Shown one piece after another: positions 25,704 to 34,609 of a stretch of DNA of 64,000 nt. The notes beneath the pieces were generated by a model. That model made no database searches. It saw only the letters and a list, made by a program, of their open reading frames with translations, and had not been told where the DNA came from. The position numbers were made by a program, and so were the translations under genes. Source of the DNA: AWTP1-9 sp035703165 (GTDB lineage: Bacteria > Bacteroidota > Bacteroidia > Chitinophagales > Chitinophagaceae); contig DASSYR010000061.1 in NCBI GenBank assembly GCA_035703165.1, positions 1-64,000 on the forward strand. The letters run 5' to 3'. Position 1 is the stretch's first letter. Each line of letters begins with the position of its first letter.

Positions 25704-27362
25704 ATGAAAAAAATTATTATAATCTCTACCTTTTTTGCAGCTTCGGTAAGTCTTAATACCGGATGTACAAAAAAAATAGACGAAGCATACGCGAATCCGA
25801 ATGCGGATGTAAGAGTTCCGGTTGAAAAACTATTACCCGGACTAGTTTCTTGCATGGCAGCTAATGCAGCTGGCCACGGTCCTTTAAATGACATCCGTTT
25901 TGCCGGCAAATACATTCAAAATTTTCTTTTCTGTAATTCCGGCGGACGCTATGATCAAATGGGTGGAACTATTGGCTCGAGTGATAATGCAGGATCATTG
26001 TGGCGCATTCACTTTTATGATATCGGGCAAAACTGTAATAGAATGATTCAGTGGGGTACTGAAGAAAAGAAATGGGATTATGTGGGTGTAGGCAAAGCAA
26101 TTTTTGCCTGGAGTTGGCTTACATTATCCGACTATCATGGTGAAGTAGTTTCTGTTGACGAGGCCCTTAATTCAAGTCAGCTTACCTTTTCTTATGGCAG
26201 CCAGGAGCAGGTTTATAATTACGTAAAGAAACTGTGTTATGAAGCCCTGGAAAATCTAAACAAAACAGGAGATGGAGTTAGCCAGGCTAATTTAGCTTTG
26301 GGAGATGCCTATTTTTATAATGGTGATGTAAATAAATGGAAGAAGTTTGTTTATGGTATTTTAGCTCGTGTCTATAACCACCTTAGTAATAAATCTGCTT
26401 TGTATAAGCCAGATTCCGTTATTTATTTTTGTAATCAATCAATAAATGCAAATGCCGATAATGCCACTGTAAAATTTGCCAATACAGGTGTGAGCGGAAC
26501 AGCTAATTTTTTTGGCCCCTTTAGAGGGAACCTTGCAAGTGTTGCTGTAGGAACAGAAACAGCTATCAGGCAATCTGCTTATATTGCTAACCTAATGACC
26601 GGAAGTAATAATGCTTTTCCAGGGGTAAGCGATCCGAGAGCATGGTATATTTTGCGATCTAATAACTCAGGAACGTTTGTAGGATTAGATCCCAATAAAG
26701 GACAAACAATTATTCCCGCAGCAAACAGGCCAGAAAACTTTTGGGGGGTAAGCCAGTCCTCAGGGGTAAATAATACAGCTCCTGCAAATGATAATAACTG
26801 CCGGTATATCTTCAAAAATGCAGCTGAATTCCCTGTAATTACTGCGGCAGAAATTCAATTTATAAAAGCCGAAGCTGCATACAGAAAAGGTGATTTAGCA
26901 ACTGCATTAGCGGCATACAAGCAAGGAATTGATTTAAACTTTGATATGCTAACGACTACATATGGCGCCAACATTCCTCCCGCCAATGTAATTACACCTA
27001 CCATAAAAGATAATTTCCTTAATAATACTACGATAGTGCCTGCTACAGCCAACGAGTTAACACTAACTCACATCATGCTTCAAAAATATATTGCCCTTTA
27101 CATTCACGGCGCACTGGAAACATGGGTAGATATGAGACGATTCCATTACTTAGATAAGGACCCAATAACCAATGAGCAGGTATATAGAAATTTTACTCCT
27201 CCAAGTGGGACAGATCTTTATCCAGACAACGGAGGCAAATTGGTTTACCGAGTAAGACCAAGATATAATTCTGAATATGTTTGGAATCTCAATGAGTTAA
27301 TTCGTATCGGTGCTGATAAATCAGATTACCATACAAAAGAATGCTGGTTTTCTCAACCATAA
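25704..27362 (+). CDS. SusD/RagB-family lipoprotein (552 aa)
   Basis: Surface lipoprotein that sits over the SusC barrel and binds the ligand. The signal peptide ends at Cys21 (SVSLNTGC). The fold is mainly helical with TPR-like repeats, seen in FIKAEAAYRKGDLATALAAYKQG and in LENLNKTGDGV (short samples). The C-terminal part contains WVDMRRFHYLDKDP and ends in YRVRPRYNSEYVWN. It fits the SusD-like group two. It is co-transcribed with susC (31 bp gap) and with the DUF4397 lipoprotein gene (25 bp gap), which implies a shared function at the surface. Confidence 0.93.
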   Translation: MKKIIIISTFFAASVSLNTGCTKKIDEAYANPNADVRVPVEKLLPGLVSCMAANAAGHGPLNDIRFAGKYIQNFLFCNSGGRYDQMGGTIGSSDNAGSLWRIHFYDIGQNCNRMIQWGTEEKKWDYVGVGKAIFAWSWLTLSDYHGEVVSVDEALNSSQLTFSYGSQEQVYNYVKKLCYEALENLNKTGDGVSQANLALGDAYFYNGDVNKWKKFVYGILARVYNHLSNKSALYKPDSVIYFCNQSINANADNATVKFANTGVSGTANFFGPFRGNLASVAVGTETAIRQSAYIANLMTGSNNAFPGVSDPRAWYILRSNNSGTFVGLDPNKGQTIIPAANRPENFWGVSQSSGVNNTAPANDNNCRYIFKNAAEFPVITAAEIQFIKAEAAYRKGDLATALAAYKQGIDLNFDMLTTTYGANIPPANVITPTIKDNFLNNTTIVPATANELTLTHIMLQKYIALYIHGALETWVDMRRFHYLDKDPITNEQVYRNFTPPSGTDLYPDNGGKLVYRVRPRYNSEYVWNLNELIRIGADKSDYHTKECWFSQP

Positions 27363-27387
27363 GTATTAATTAATAAAACATGTAATA

Positions 27388-28125
27388 ATGAAAACAAAAC
27401 AAATATATCAAACTTTATTCCTCGCATTGCTCACAATTGTTTTATTGCCGGCCTGCAAAAAAACAATTGAAAAAAAGCTGACTGAGCAATATAATCTGAG
27501 TCAGAAAGCCACTATTCAGGTTTATAATGGTACAATAAACAGCGCCAAAAACTATGTATATGCTGATAATAAGCCTGTAACCGGTTCCATTTTAGCATAC
27601 GGTTCTGCATTTCCTGCATCTTATGGGTTTACAGTTGATGCGGGAACTGTTTCTGTATTGATAAAAGATACGTCAAGTACTACTACTCAAACACCTTTAA
27701 CTATTTCACAATTCTGGGCTCCTAATGCTTTTTATTCCGTTTTTACATATGATACCATTACCGCTGCCAAGCAAAAAACGGTGTTAAATGATATAGAAGT
27801 TCCAGACGATACTACTGCCCGGTTGAGGTTTGTAAATCTTATTCATTCAAAAACGGCAATCCCAAGTGTTGACATTTTTTCAATAAAAAGGAATGGCAAT
27901 GTATTTACAAGTATTCCTACTGGTACGGTAACCGGATTTTTACGCTACGCTGCCGAGTTATCAGATACACTGTTGGTAAGAGAAACAGGAACTACTAATT
28001 TATTATTTCAACTCAATGGGTTAAATCTTGCCCGAAAAAGAAGTTATACGCTTGTATTCAGAGGACGATATCAAAGTACATCTGGTACATTGGCCAGAAC
28101 ACTAACCTCTTTTTTAACTTACTAA
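27388..28125 (+). CDS. DUF4397-type lipoprotein (245 aa)
   Basis: Lipobox TIVLLPAC gives a lipidated Cys23. The rest is beta-rich: residues about 40-135 (ATIQVYNGTINSAKNYVYADN) and 145-240 (ARLRFVNLIHSKTAIPSVD) form two Ig-like halves, as expected for the DUF4397 domain. It is the third gene in the susC-susD operon and ends before a strong terminator at 28147-28185. It probably sits on the cell surface as an extra part of the uptake complex; the ligand is unknown. Confidence 0.82.
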   Translation: MKTKQIYQTLFLALLTIVLLPACKKTIEKKLTEQYNLSQKATIQVYNGTINSAKNYVYADNKPVTGSILAYGSAFPASYGFTVDAGTVSVLIKDTSSTTTQTPLTISQFWAPNAFYSVFTYDTITAAKQKTVLNDIEVPDDTTARLRFVNLIHSKTAIPSVDIFSIKRNGNVFTSIPTGTVTGFLRYAAELSDTLLVRETGTTNLLFQLNGLNLARKRSYTLVFRGRYQSTSGTLARTLTSFLTY

Positions 28126-28146
28126 TTGAGCTTTAGTCTTTATAGC

Positions 28147-28185
28147 AAGAGGCTTTCAAAAAATTAATTGAAAGCCTCTTTTTAT
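28147..28185 (+). terminator. Rho-independent terminator of the susC operon
   Basis: Stem AAGAGGCTTTCAA / TTGAAAGCCTCTT (13 bp) with an 8-base loop is followed by TTTT. It separates the operon from the convergent patatin gene. Confidence 0.88.
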
Positions 28186-28194
28186 TATTTATAA

Positions 28195-30438
28195 TCAAAA
28201 CACTATTCCTATATTTACATACCCGTTAACCTTTTTCGACTGATCATTATACATTAAACTAAATTCCAAAGGGCCTAAGGCAAAATTATAGCCAAAAGTT
28301 ACCGAATACCCTGTTGCAACATCTGGATTACTGAAAAAATCGCTTTTGGATATGAAATTATTAAAAAGAATATTACCCCTACAAGTAACAAACGTATTGT
28401 TTAAAACCTCATAACGCAAGCCGGTTTGTATTGCAGCAACAGCGGGTGAATAGAGTGAACCTTCTAATAAACCGGCGAACAACACCTGGTTTCTAAACTG
28501 GCGGGTAAGTCCTCCAATAACAAACTCATTCATTATATTATTGGAATAGTTAAAATTAATGCCCGATTGAATCAAAAACTCAGCAGTGGTACGACGGCTG
28601 AGTTGCTTATAAGCATCCATATTAAAAGTTGCCCTTGTATAGGGCTTTTTAGAAACTTTTAATGAATCAGATCTTACAGGAATCCCGTTAATAAAAAAAC
28701 TTACACTTGGATGTTGATTCCCTACATATTCAAATGTTGAATTAATTCTAATGCCATTTCCGGGATAAATTATTTTATCAAGACTATTGTGCTGAATAAA
28801 AAAGTAGGTAGAACCAAAAATATTACTACCACTAAACTGAAAAGCCGGGATGATTTTAGGTTTATATTTAACTGACTCAACGCGATGCCCTATCCCGATC
28901 GTTAAATTTCTTTGGGTAGAAAATTGGGCTTTAATATCGGCCTTAAAAAACTGTTGTTTATAAAGCCCATCCTGCTTATAGGTATTATAAGTTAATACAT
29001 TAAACCGGTCGTATTGCATACCTAATAAAAAGGAAAAATTTTTACGCCGCCCGATATACTGTAAATGTTCTGCCCTTGCTCTTATTGCTTCACCAATATT
29101 AAGCGTTACCAAGCTCCTTGAGTTGGGAAGCAATAAATTCCGTGAAGTAACATTGACAATAGCAGCTATACCGCTAAATCGGTTGTAATGCAATCCAAAC
29201 TTAGCAAATGTGAGGGGGTTTTCTGTTACATCAAAAATAATTTTACACGTTCCGTCTGATTGAGGCTCTAAAGAATATACAATCCGACTATAATAACGTG
29301 TGCCAAAAGCGGCTCTTACCATTTTTGACAATTTTTGTGATGTGTATGCCTGATTAGTTAAAAAGTTTATGGTATGAATAAAGAAATCCGTATTGGTATT
29401 TTTTAATCCTTTTACCTCACAAGAGGAGATAATAACTGACTTAACAACTGGTAATTGTTTTTTTGTTTCTGCCTGCTTCCCATAAATAGCATCCAACGAA
29501 TCAACCAATTTTTTCAATTTGGGGTATAATTTTCGTCCTTCTGCAATACCGGCGTCTAATATTTCACCTGATTGGCCAAAGCTCACCATATTATATTTAC
29601 TTAAATCAGGAGACACATAGATATCGCATTTGGCAATCTCTTCTTTATGATCTTGAGCCTCATGAAAAAAAGCGACTTGCAACAAAACCTGAATAGCATT
29701 TCGCACTTTATCCGAAGGCAGCAATGTTTGAGCCGCATTACTTCCAATTACAAAATCGGCTCCTAATTCTTGCACATCTTTTACAGGAAAATTTCTAATT
29801 ACCCCTCCATCTATCAATTTTCTGCCATCATATTCCACTGCTGTAAATAAAGAGGGTATTGCCATACTGGCCCGAATAGCCGATGAAAGTTCTCCTTTGC
29901 CTAGTACTACGGCTTCTCCGTTTCCCACATCAGTGGCTACACAACGAAAAGGAACGCTAAACTTTGAAAAATCTTTTTGATTATATACCGGAAATAACAA
30001 TTCTGCCAGCTTAACCCATATCTCCTGTCCCTGAAGCAATCCGGTAGGCAACTCAAACCGGTTTTTTACCCAGGGTAATTCAATTGTATATTTATTGTAC
30101 TCCTCCTTTTCTTCCATGTACAGTGTACGCAAAGAAGATTGATTGCTAAGTAATAATTCCCAATTAGTAGCACGGGTTATTTTTTCAATCGAATCTGCAG
30201 AATATCCTACTGCATATAAACCACCGATGATACTACCCATACTGGTACCGGTTATATAGTCAATTTTTAAACCCGCAGAATCAATAGCTTTTAATATGCC
30301 AATATGGGCAAGCCCTTTCGCACCACCCCCGCTTAATGCAAGCCCGATTCTGGGTCTGACCATAGTTTGTTGACTGAATACTGAAACCGTTATCAGCGCT
30401 TGTAAAACGACAAATATGTTTATTAGAGGTTTCTTCAT
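28195..30438 (-). CDS. Patatin-like phospholipase fused to an outer-membrane barrel (747 aa)
   Basis: Type Vd-like protein with an N-terminal lipase and a C-terminal BamA-like barrel. I chose the ATG at 30438 (MKKPLINIFVVLQALITVSVFSQ) for its signal peptide. The patatin domain has the oxyanion loop GGGAKG (37-42), the nucleophile in GTSMG (Ser66), and the catalytic Asp in LIDGGVIRNFP. A POTRA-like segment around 335-430 (VKSVIISSCEVKGLK) leads to the barrel, with strands up to the terminal VNGYVNIGIVF. The enzyme probably hydrolyses phospholipids. It follows infC but a terminator lies between. Confidence 0.88.
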   Translation of the reverse strand: MKKPLINIFVVLQALITVSVFSQQTMVRPRIGLALSGGGAKGLAHIGILKAIDSAGLKIDYITGTSMGSIIGGLYAVGYSADSIEKITRATNWELLLSNQSSLRTLYMEEKEEYNKYTIELPWVKNRFELPTGLLQGQEIWVKLAELLFPVYNQKDFSKFSVPFRCVATDVGNGEAVVLGKGELSSAIRASMAIPSLFTAVEYDGRKLIDGGVIRNFPVKDVQELGADFVIGSNAAQTLLPSDKVRNAIQVLLQVAFFHEAQDHKEEIAKCDIYVSPDLSKYNMVSFGQSGEILDAGIAEGRKLYPKLKKLVDSLDAIYGKQAETKKQLPVVKSVIISSCEVKGLKNTNTDFFIHTINFLTNQAYTSQKLSKMVRAAFGTRYYSRIVYSLEPQSDGTCKIIFDVTENPLTFAKFGLHYNRFSGIAAIVNVTSRNLLLPNSRSLVTLNIGEAIRARAEHLQYIGRRKNFSFLLGMQYDRFNVLTYNTYKQDGLYKQQFFKADIKAQFSTQRNLTIGIGHRVESVKYKPKIIPAFQFSGSNIFGSTYFFIQHNSLDKIIYPGNGIRINSTFEYVGNQHPSVSFFINGIPVRSDSLKVSKKPYTRATFNMDAYKQLSRRTTAEFLIQSGINFNYSNNIMNEFVIGGLTRQFRNQVLFAGLLEGSLYSPAVAAIQTGLRYEVLNNTFVTCRGNILFNNFISKSDFFSNPDVATGYSVTFGYNFALGPLEFSLMYNDQSKKVNGYVNIGIVF

Positions 30439-30544
30439 AAGTAAGGCCTTCGTCAAAATTACTTGAGTATGATAATTAACCTACTATCTAAGATAGATTA
30501 CATAAACAGCAAATTTGTTGCATTTCCTCCAAAATACAGGTTAT

Positions 30545-30581
30545 AAAAATAAAAAGGGCTGTCTCAATTCCCGACAACCCT
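30545..30581 (-). terminator. Terminator downstream of infC
   Basis: Read on the minus strand: AGGGTTGTC / GACAGCCCT, a 9 bp stem with one G-U pair, followed by TTTTATTTTT. It ends the thrS-infC unit 77 bp after infC. Confidence 0.82.
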
Positions 30582-30657
30582 GATACCAATTTGTACAAAC
30601 CTCTTATTTCGCTTTTATGATTTCTCTCATTAATGATTAAAAGCTTTTTTTAATCAA

Positions 30658-31242
30658 CTATGCTTCTTTTTTCTTTAATTTCTGGCTTTTGGGAGCCATC
30701 ATAATAAACATACGTTTGCCCTCTAATTTAGGCAGCATTTCGGGTTGACCAACGTCCACTAATCTTTCAGCAAACTTAAGTAAAAGCAGTTCCCCTCTTT
30801 CTTTAAACTGAATGGCCCGACCTTTAAACTGTACATACGCTTTTACTTTATTCCCTTCTTTTAAAAATTCTTCTGCATGACGTGATTTAAAATCAAAATC
30901 ATGATCATCTGTATTTGGGGTAAAGCGGATTTCTTTTAATTCGGATGCTTTACTTTTTGCCTTTATTTCCTTTTCCTTTTTCTTCTTATCGTACAAAAAT
31001 TTATTGTAGTCAATGATCTTACAAACAGGGGGATCAACTGTCGGAGAAATCTCAACAAGATCAAGACCTTGTTCCTGTGCTATTTTTAATGCCTCTTGTG
31101 TAGAATAAATTCCAACCTCTACATTATCGCCCACTAAGCGTACCTGAGGTACACGTATCATGTGATTGGTTCTATGCTCCTGCTGTTGTTCTTTTCTAAA
31201 TCGGGGGTTAAAAGGTTGTCTCGGTTTTGGTGGAAATGCCAT
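30658..31242 (-). CDS. infC: Translation initiation factor IF-3 (194 aa)
   Basis: Two-domain IF-3. The N-terminal domain shows VPQVRLVGDNVEVGIYST and ALKIAQEQGLDLVEISP. A charged helical linker (KKKKEKEIKAKSK) follows. The C-terminal domain has ASELKEIRFTPNTDDHDF and KVKAYVQFKGR. IF-3 binds the 30S subunit and monitors start-codon selection. It starts with a normal ATG, not the rare ATT of enteric infC. It lies 173 bp behind thrS, as in many bacteria. Unusually, rpmI and rplT do not follow; a terminator and a patatin gene do. Confidence 0.96.
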   Translation of the reverse strand: MAFPPKPRQPFNPRFRKEQQQEHRTNHMIRVPQVRLVGDNVEVGIYSTQEALKIAQEQGLDLVEISPTVDPPVCKIIDYNKFLYDKKKKEKEIKAKSKASELKEIRFTPNTDDHDFDFKSRHAEEFLKEGNKVKAYVQFKGRAIQFKERGELLLLKFAERLVDVGQPEMLPKLEGKRMFIMMAPKSQKLKKKEA

Positions 31243-31251
31243 AATTAAGAT

Positions 31252-31271
31252 GCCCCGTTCCCTAAAGGGGC
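31252..31271 (-). promoter_or_regulatory. Hairpin just upstream of infC
   Basis: On the minus strand GCCCC-10-base loop-GGGGC forms a 5 bp GC stem in an otherwise AT-rich leader, ending 9 bases before the infC ATG. It may affect ribosome loading, or be a weak terminator lacking a T-tract. Role unproven. Confidence 0.4.
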
Positions 31272-31415
31272 TTTGTAAATTTTTATTTTTTAATTAACCT
31301 CACTAGGGATGAGATTGATTATTATTTATTTATTTATTATTGATTCTAAAGTAACAAACACCGGCCTGGTAAAAATTCTAACTTATCTAATTCTACACAC
31401 ATTCCTATACTACTT

Positions 31416-33353
31416 TTATCTCCTATTCAAAATCTCATCTTTTATTTCAGCAATAAATTCCTGCACATTTTGAGTACCTAAGTCCCCCTTGCCTTGCATA
31501 CGCACAGAAGCTTTTCCCTCATTCATTTCTTTTTCGCCTACAATTAACATGTAAGGTACACGGGCCAATTCGGTATCCCTGATCTTTCTGCCAATTTTCT
31601 CGTTTCTGCTATCTATTTCAGCACGAATATCTGCTTTTTTCAGGGATTCTAAAATTGTATTTGCATAAGGTAAAAACTTATCGCTAATGGGTAGTACCTT
31701 AACCTGCAGGGGCGAAAGCCATACGGGAAGTTTTCCGGCATAATGCTCCAGCAAAAATCCTATAAATCGTTCATGAGTTCCCAATGGTGCACGATGGATA
31801 ATCAGGGGTGTTTCTGTCTGATTATCAGCAGTTGAGTATTGCAACTTAAAACTCCTGCCCTGCGAAAAATCAACCTGATTGGTGGCAAGGGTAAATTCTC
31901 TGCCAATAACACTCCAAATTTGCACATCTATTTTAGGGCCGTAAAATGCAGCTTCATCCTGAACTTCTATAAAGGGAATTTTTGAGTTAATTAGTACTTC
32001 TCTAACCATTTCTTCTGTCTGCTTCCACAGTTCCGGTTCATTTACGTACTTCTTTCCCAATTTGTCTGGGGAATGAAGCGACAGTCGCATAACATATTTA
32101 TCAATACCAAAAATTTTGAAATATTTAAGATACATTTCATTCACTGCTCTAAACTCCGCTTCAAACTGATCTTTAGTGCAATAAATATGGGCATCATTCA
32201 TGTGAAGACAGCGAACTCTCATTAACCCAAATAATTCTCCGCTCTGTTCATAACGATAAACAGTGCCATACTCTGCTATACGATAGGGAAGATCACGATA
32301 ACTCTTCGGTTCTGCCGCAAAGATTTTATGATGATGCGGACAGTTCATGGATTTTAAATAATATTTTTCCCCTTCCATCTCCATGGGAGGGTACATACTG
32401 TCTGCATAATAAGGAAGATGACCGCTGGTAATATACATGCTTTCTTTAGCTATATGCGGCGTAACCACTCTCTTGTAACCTCCTGCAAGCTCTGTTTCTT
32501 TTGCCAATTTTTCTAATTCTTCGATAATAATGGTACCATTTGGCAACCACATAATCAGCCCGGGACCTACATCATCATCCAATGTATAAATTCCTAATTC
32601 TTTTCCCAATTTACGATGGTCTCTTTTCTTCGCTTCTTCCAGCATTTGCAGGTATTCATCCAACTCTTTTTGATTGGGAAAGGTAACTCCATAAATTCTT
32701 GTTAACTGTTTATTTTTTTCATCTCCTTTCCAATAAGCCCCGGCAATGGATGTTAATTTGATCGCTTTTATCAGCCCGGTATGGGGTATATGTGGCCCTC
32801 TGCATAAATCAGTAAACTGACCTTGGGTGTAAAAGGTTATATCACCATCGTTGAGATTTTGTAACAAATCCAATTTATATTCATCCCCTTTTTCAGTAAA
32901 ATAATTAACTGCTTCTGTCTTTGGCATTTCCTTACGTATGTAAGGATTGTTTTGCTTTGCCAACTCATTCATCTTTTTTTCCAACTCGGTCAAATCTTCT
33001 TCATTTATTTTTCGATCACCCAAATCAATATCGTAATAAAAACCTTTGTCTATCGGAGGACCAACCCAAAATTTAGCTCCGGGAAATTTATTTTCCACGG
33101 CTTCTGCCATCAGGTGCGCTGAGGAATGCCAGAAAGTGGATTTGCCATCCATATCTTCCCAAGTAAGCAGCTTTAGTGAGGCATCCTCATTAATTGGTCT
33201 GCTCAAATCCCATACCTGCCCGTTTACAGAGGCCGCCAGTATTTTTTTTGCCAATCCTTCGCTAATAGACTTAGCTATACCCATGGAAGTAATGCCTCTT
33301 TCGTACTGTCGCACAGCGCCGTCAGGTAAAGTAATATTTATCATATTTGCCAT
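31416..33353 (-). CDS. thrS: Threonine-tRNA ligase (645 aa)
   Basis: Class II aminoacyl-tRNA synthetase. The TGS domain lies at about 1-65 (ITLPDGAVRQYERG). The editing domain is marked by HSSAHLMAEA. The catalytic core has the zinc-binding MNCPHHHKIF, motif 2 RYEQSGELFGLMRVR, and motif 3 with APLGTHERFIG. The anticodon domain is at the end (VKVLPISDKF). Full length for the family. A second ATG three codons in (MINITLP) is an equally possible start. A TAAATTTG -7 element lies 15 bp upstream. It is followed by infC. Confidence 0.96.
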   Translation of the reverse strand: MANMINITLPDGAVRQYERGITSMGIAKSISEGLAKKILAASVNGQVWDLSRPINEDASLKLLTWEDMDGKSTFWHSSAHLMAEAVENKFPGAKFWVGPPIDKGFYYDIDLGDRKINEEDLTELEKKMNELAKQNNPYIRKEMPKTEAVNYFTEKGDEYKLDLLQNLNDGDITFYTQGQFTDLCRGPHIPHTGLIKAIKLTSIAGAYWKGDEKNKQLTRIYGVTFPNQKELDEYLQMLEEAKKRDHRKLGKELGIYTLDDDVGPGLIMWLPNGTIIIEELEKLAKETELAGGYKRVVTPHIAKESMYITSGHLPYYADSMYPPMEMEGEKYYLKSMNCPHHHKIFAAEPKSYRDLPYRIAEYGTVYRYEQSGELFGLMRVRCLHMNDAHIYCTKDQFEAEFRAVNEMYLKYFKIFGIDKYVMRLSLHSPDKLGKKYVNEPELWKQTEEMVREVLINSKIPFIEVQDEAAFYGPKIDVQIWSVIGREFTLATNQVDFSQGRSFKLQYSTADNQTETPLIIHRAPLGTHERFIGFLLEHYAGKLPVWLSPLQVKVLPISDKFLPYANTILESLKKADIRAEIDSRNEKIGRKIRDTELARVPYMLIVGEKEMNEGKASVRMQGKGDLGTQNVQEFIAEIKDEILNRR

Positions 33354-33367
33354 TCGTAAAATGAGTG

Positions 33368-33375
33368 CAAATTTA
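33368..33375 (-). promoter_or_regulatory. -7 element upstream of thrS
   Basis: Reverse strand TAAATTTG matches TAnnTTTG, with the thrS ATG 14 bp downstream. Confidence 0.5.
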
Positions 33376-33458
33376 ACGAACTATTTGCTTCAATTAGTGG
33401 TTTGAATAGATAATTTGCGTGCTGTACTTTTACTTTATAAACAAAAGCTTATTAAAAA

Positions 33459-34535
33459 GTGAAATCATTTACATTTTTATTGAGTTTACTGGTAGCCATT
33501 AGCCTTAGCGCCCAGAACTTCAACGGGCAATGGAAAGGTTATTTTAGTGCCCGTGGGGAGCAAGGACATATAGAATATGTGCTTGAATTAAATACTGATG
33601 GTAACGAGGTAACCGGTTATTCCTACACCTACCCTGTTTTTAACGGGAAGAAATATTATGATATCTGTGAAATAAAGGGATTAATTAATATAAAAGAAAA
33701 ATACATTGAAATAAAGGAAGTGGGAAAAATCAAATCGAATGTTCCACCCCCATACCGGTTTGATTGCTTTCAAACACACAAACTTACTTACAGCAAAAAC
33801 AATGAATTAGAAAAGCTAAGTGGGTCGTGGGAGCCCGCTGTTTTGAGTTTAGCAGTATGTGGCTCAGGCACAACTTTTTTGGAAAGAAGAAGACTTAAAG
33901 ATATTATTAGCGAAATAAGAAAAGCCGACTCTGCCATAGTAAAAAAAGATCTCCCTAAAAAAATAGAAAAGAAACCTGAAATAAAACAAACTCCAAAGTC
34001 AAGCCCACAACTTTCTACTAAACCGAAACCTAAAACAAACAATCCAATTGTTACAAAACCCAAGCCAACACCACCTGTTACAAAAACTGAACAAAAAAAG
34101 GAAATAGGGCTAAAAAAAGACACTTCTACTGTTGCTAAAAAAACAATTACTCACGATTTTGAAAAAATAAATCTTAAACCGTTGCCCCGTTTTAAAACAA
34201 GAACGAATAATATTTTAAAAACAATAAATGTGAGTGAGGAAAATATTACTGTACAGTTATACGACAATGGAGAGATTGATGGGGACACGGTTACTGTAAC
34301 ATTTAATGGGGAAATAGTTGCTAACAAAAAAGGGTTGAATGCTAACCCAATTATTCTAAATCTTAAAGTTAAACCCGGAATTGAAAATGAACTGGTAATG
34401 TACGCTGAAAATCTGGGTACGGTACCCCCCAACACTGCTTTGATGGTTGTAAGAATTGACGGCAAACGATATGAAGTAAATATTTCTTCGGATGAAAAGA
34501 GGAATGGAAGTATAATTTTTAGAAGAGAAAATTAA
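33459..34535 (+). CDS. Secreted protein of unknown function, Lys/Pro linker (358 aa)
   Basis: Starts at GTG (33459); the signal peptide is MKSFTFLLSLLVAISLSAQ. Residues about 20-140 form a beta-rich domain beginning NFNGQWKGYFSA. A low-complexity linker rich in Lys, Pro and Thr runs from about 155 to 225. The C-terminal domain (about 245-358) has NILKTINVSEENITVQLYDNG shortened to ITVQLYDNGEIDGDTVTV, LNLKVKPGIENELVMYAENLG, and ends SIIFRREN. I recall this tail as a recurrent module in secreted proteins of this phylum, without a named function. It stands alone and ends at a terminator (34554-34587). Confidence 0.75.
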   Translation: MKSFTFLLSLLVAISLSAQNFNGQWKGYFSARGEQGHIEYVLELNTDGNEVTGYSYTYPVFNGKKYYDICEIKGLINIKEKYIEIKEVGKIKSNVPPPYRFDCFQTHKLTYSKNNELEKLSGSWEPAVLSLAVCGSGTTFLERRRLKDIISEIRKADSAIVKKDLPKKIEKKPEIKQTPKSSPQLSTKPKPKTNNPIVTKPKPTPPVTKTEQKKEIGLKKDTSTVAKKTITHDFEKINLKPLPRFKTRTNNILKTINVSEENITVQLYDNGEIDGDTVTVTFNGEIVANKKGLNANPIILNLKVKPGIENELVMYAENLGTVPPNTALMVVRIDGKRYEVNISSDEKRNGSIIFRREN

Positions 34536-34553
34536 ACGGCCTCTTTTATAAAC

Positions 34554-34587
34554 AAAGGCTCCGGATTCAAAAAGAAACGGAGCCTTT
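34554..34587. terminator. Bidirectional hairpin terminator
   Basis: AAAGGCTCCG / CGGAGCCTTT, a 10 bp stem with a 14-base loop, between convergent genes. T-rich on the plus strand side (TTTATTATT) and A-rich before it, so it can serve both. Confidence 0.75.
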
Positions 34588-34609
34588 ATTATTGAGATTA
34601 ACGCAAATA

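Noticed and set aside
31316..31345. TTTA/TTA-rich simple repeat
   Set aside because: Short AT-rich tract in a leader; no sign of a functional repeat array.
34151..34465. Minus-strand open frames inside the Lys/Pro-linker gene
   Set aside because: They are shadows of the plus-strand gene with no recognisable protein features.
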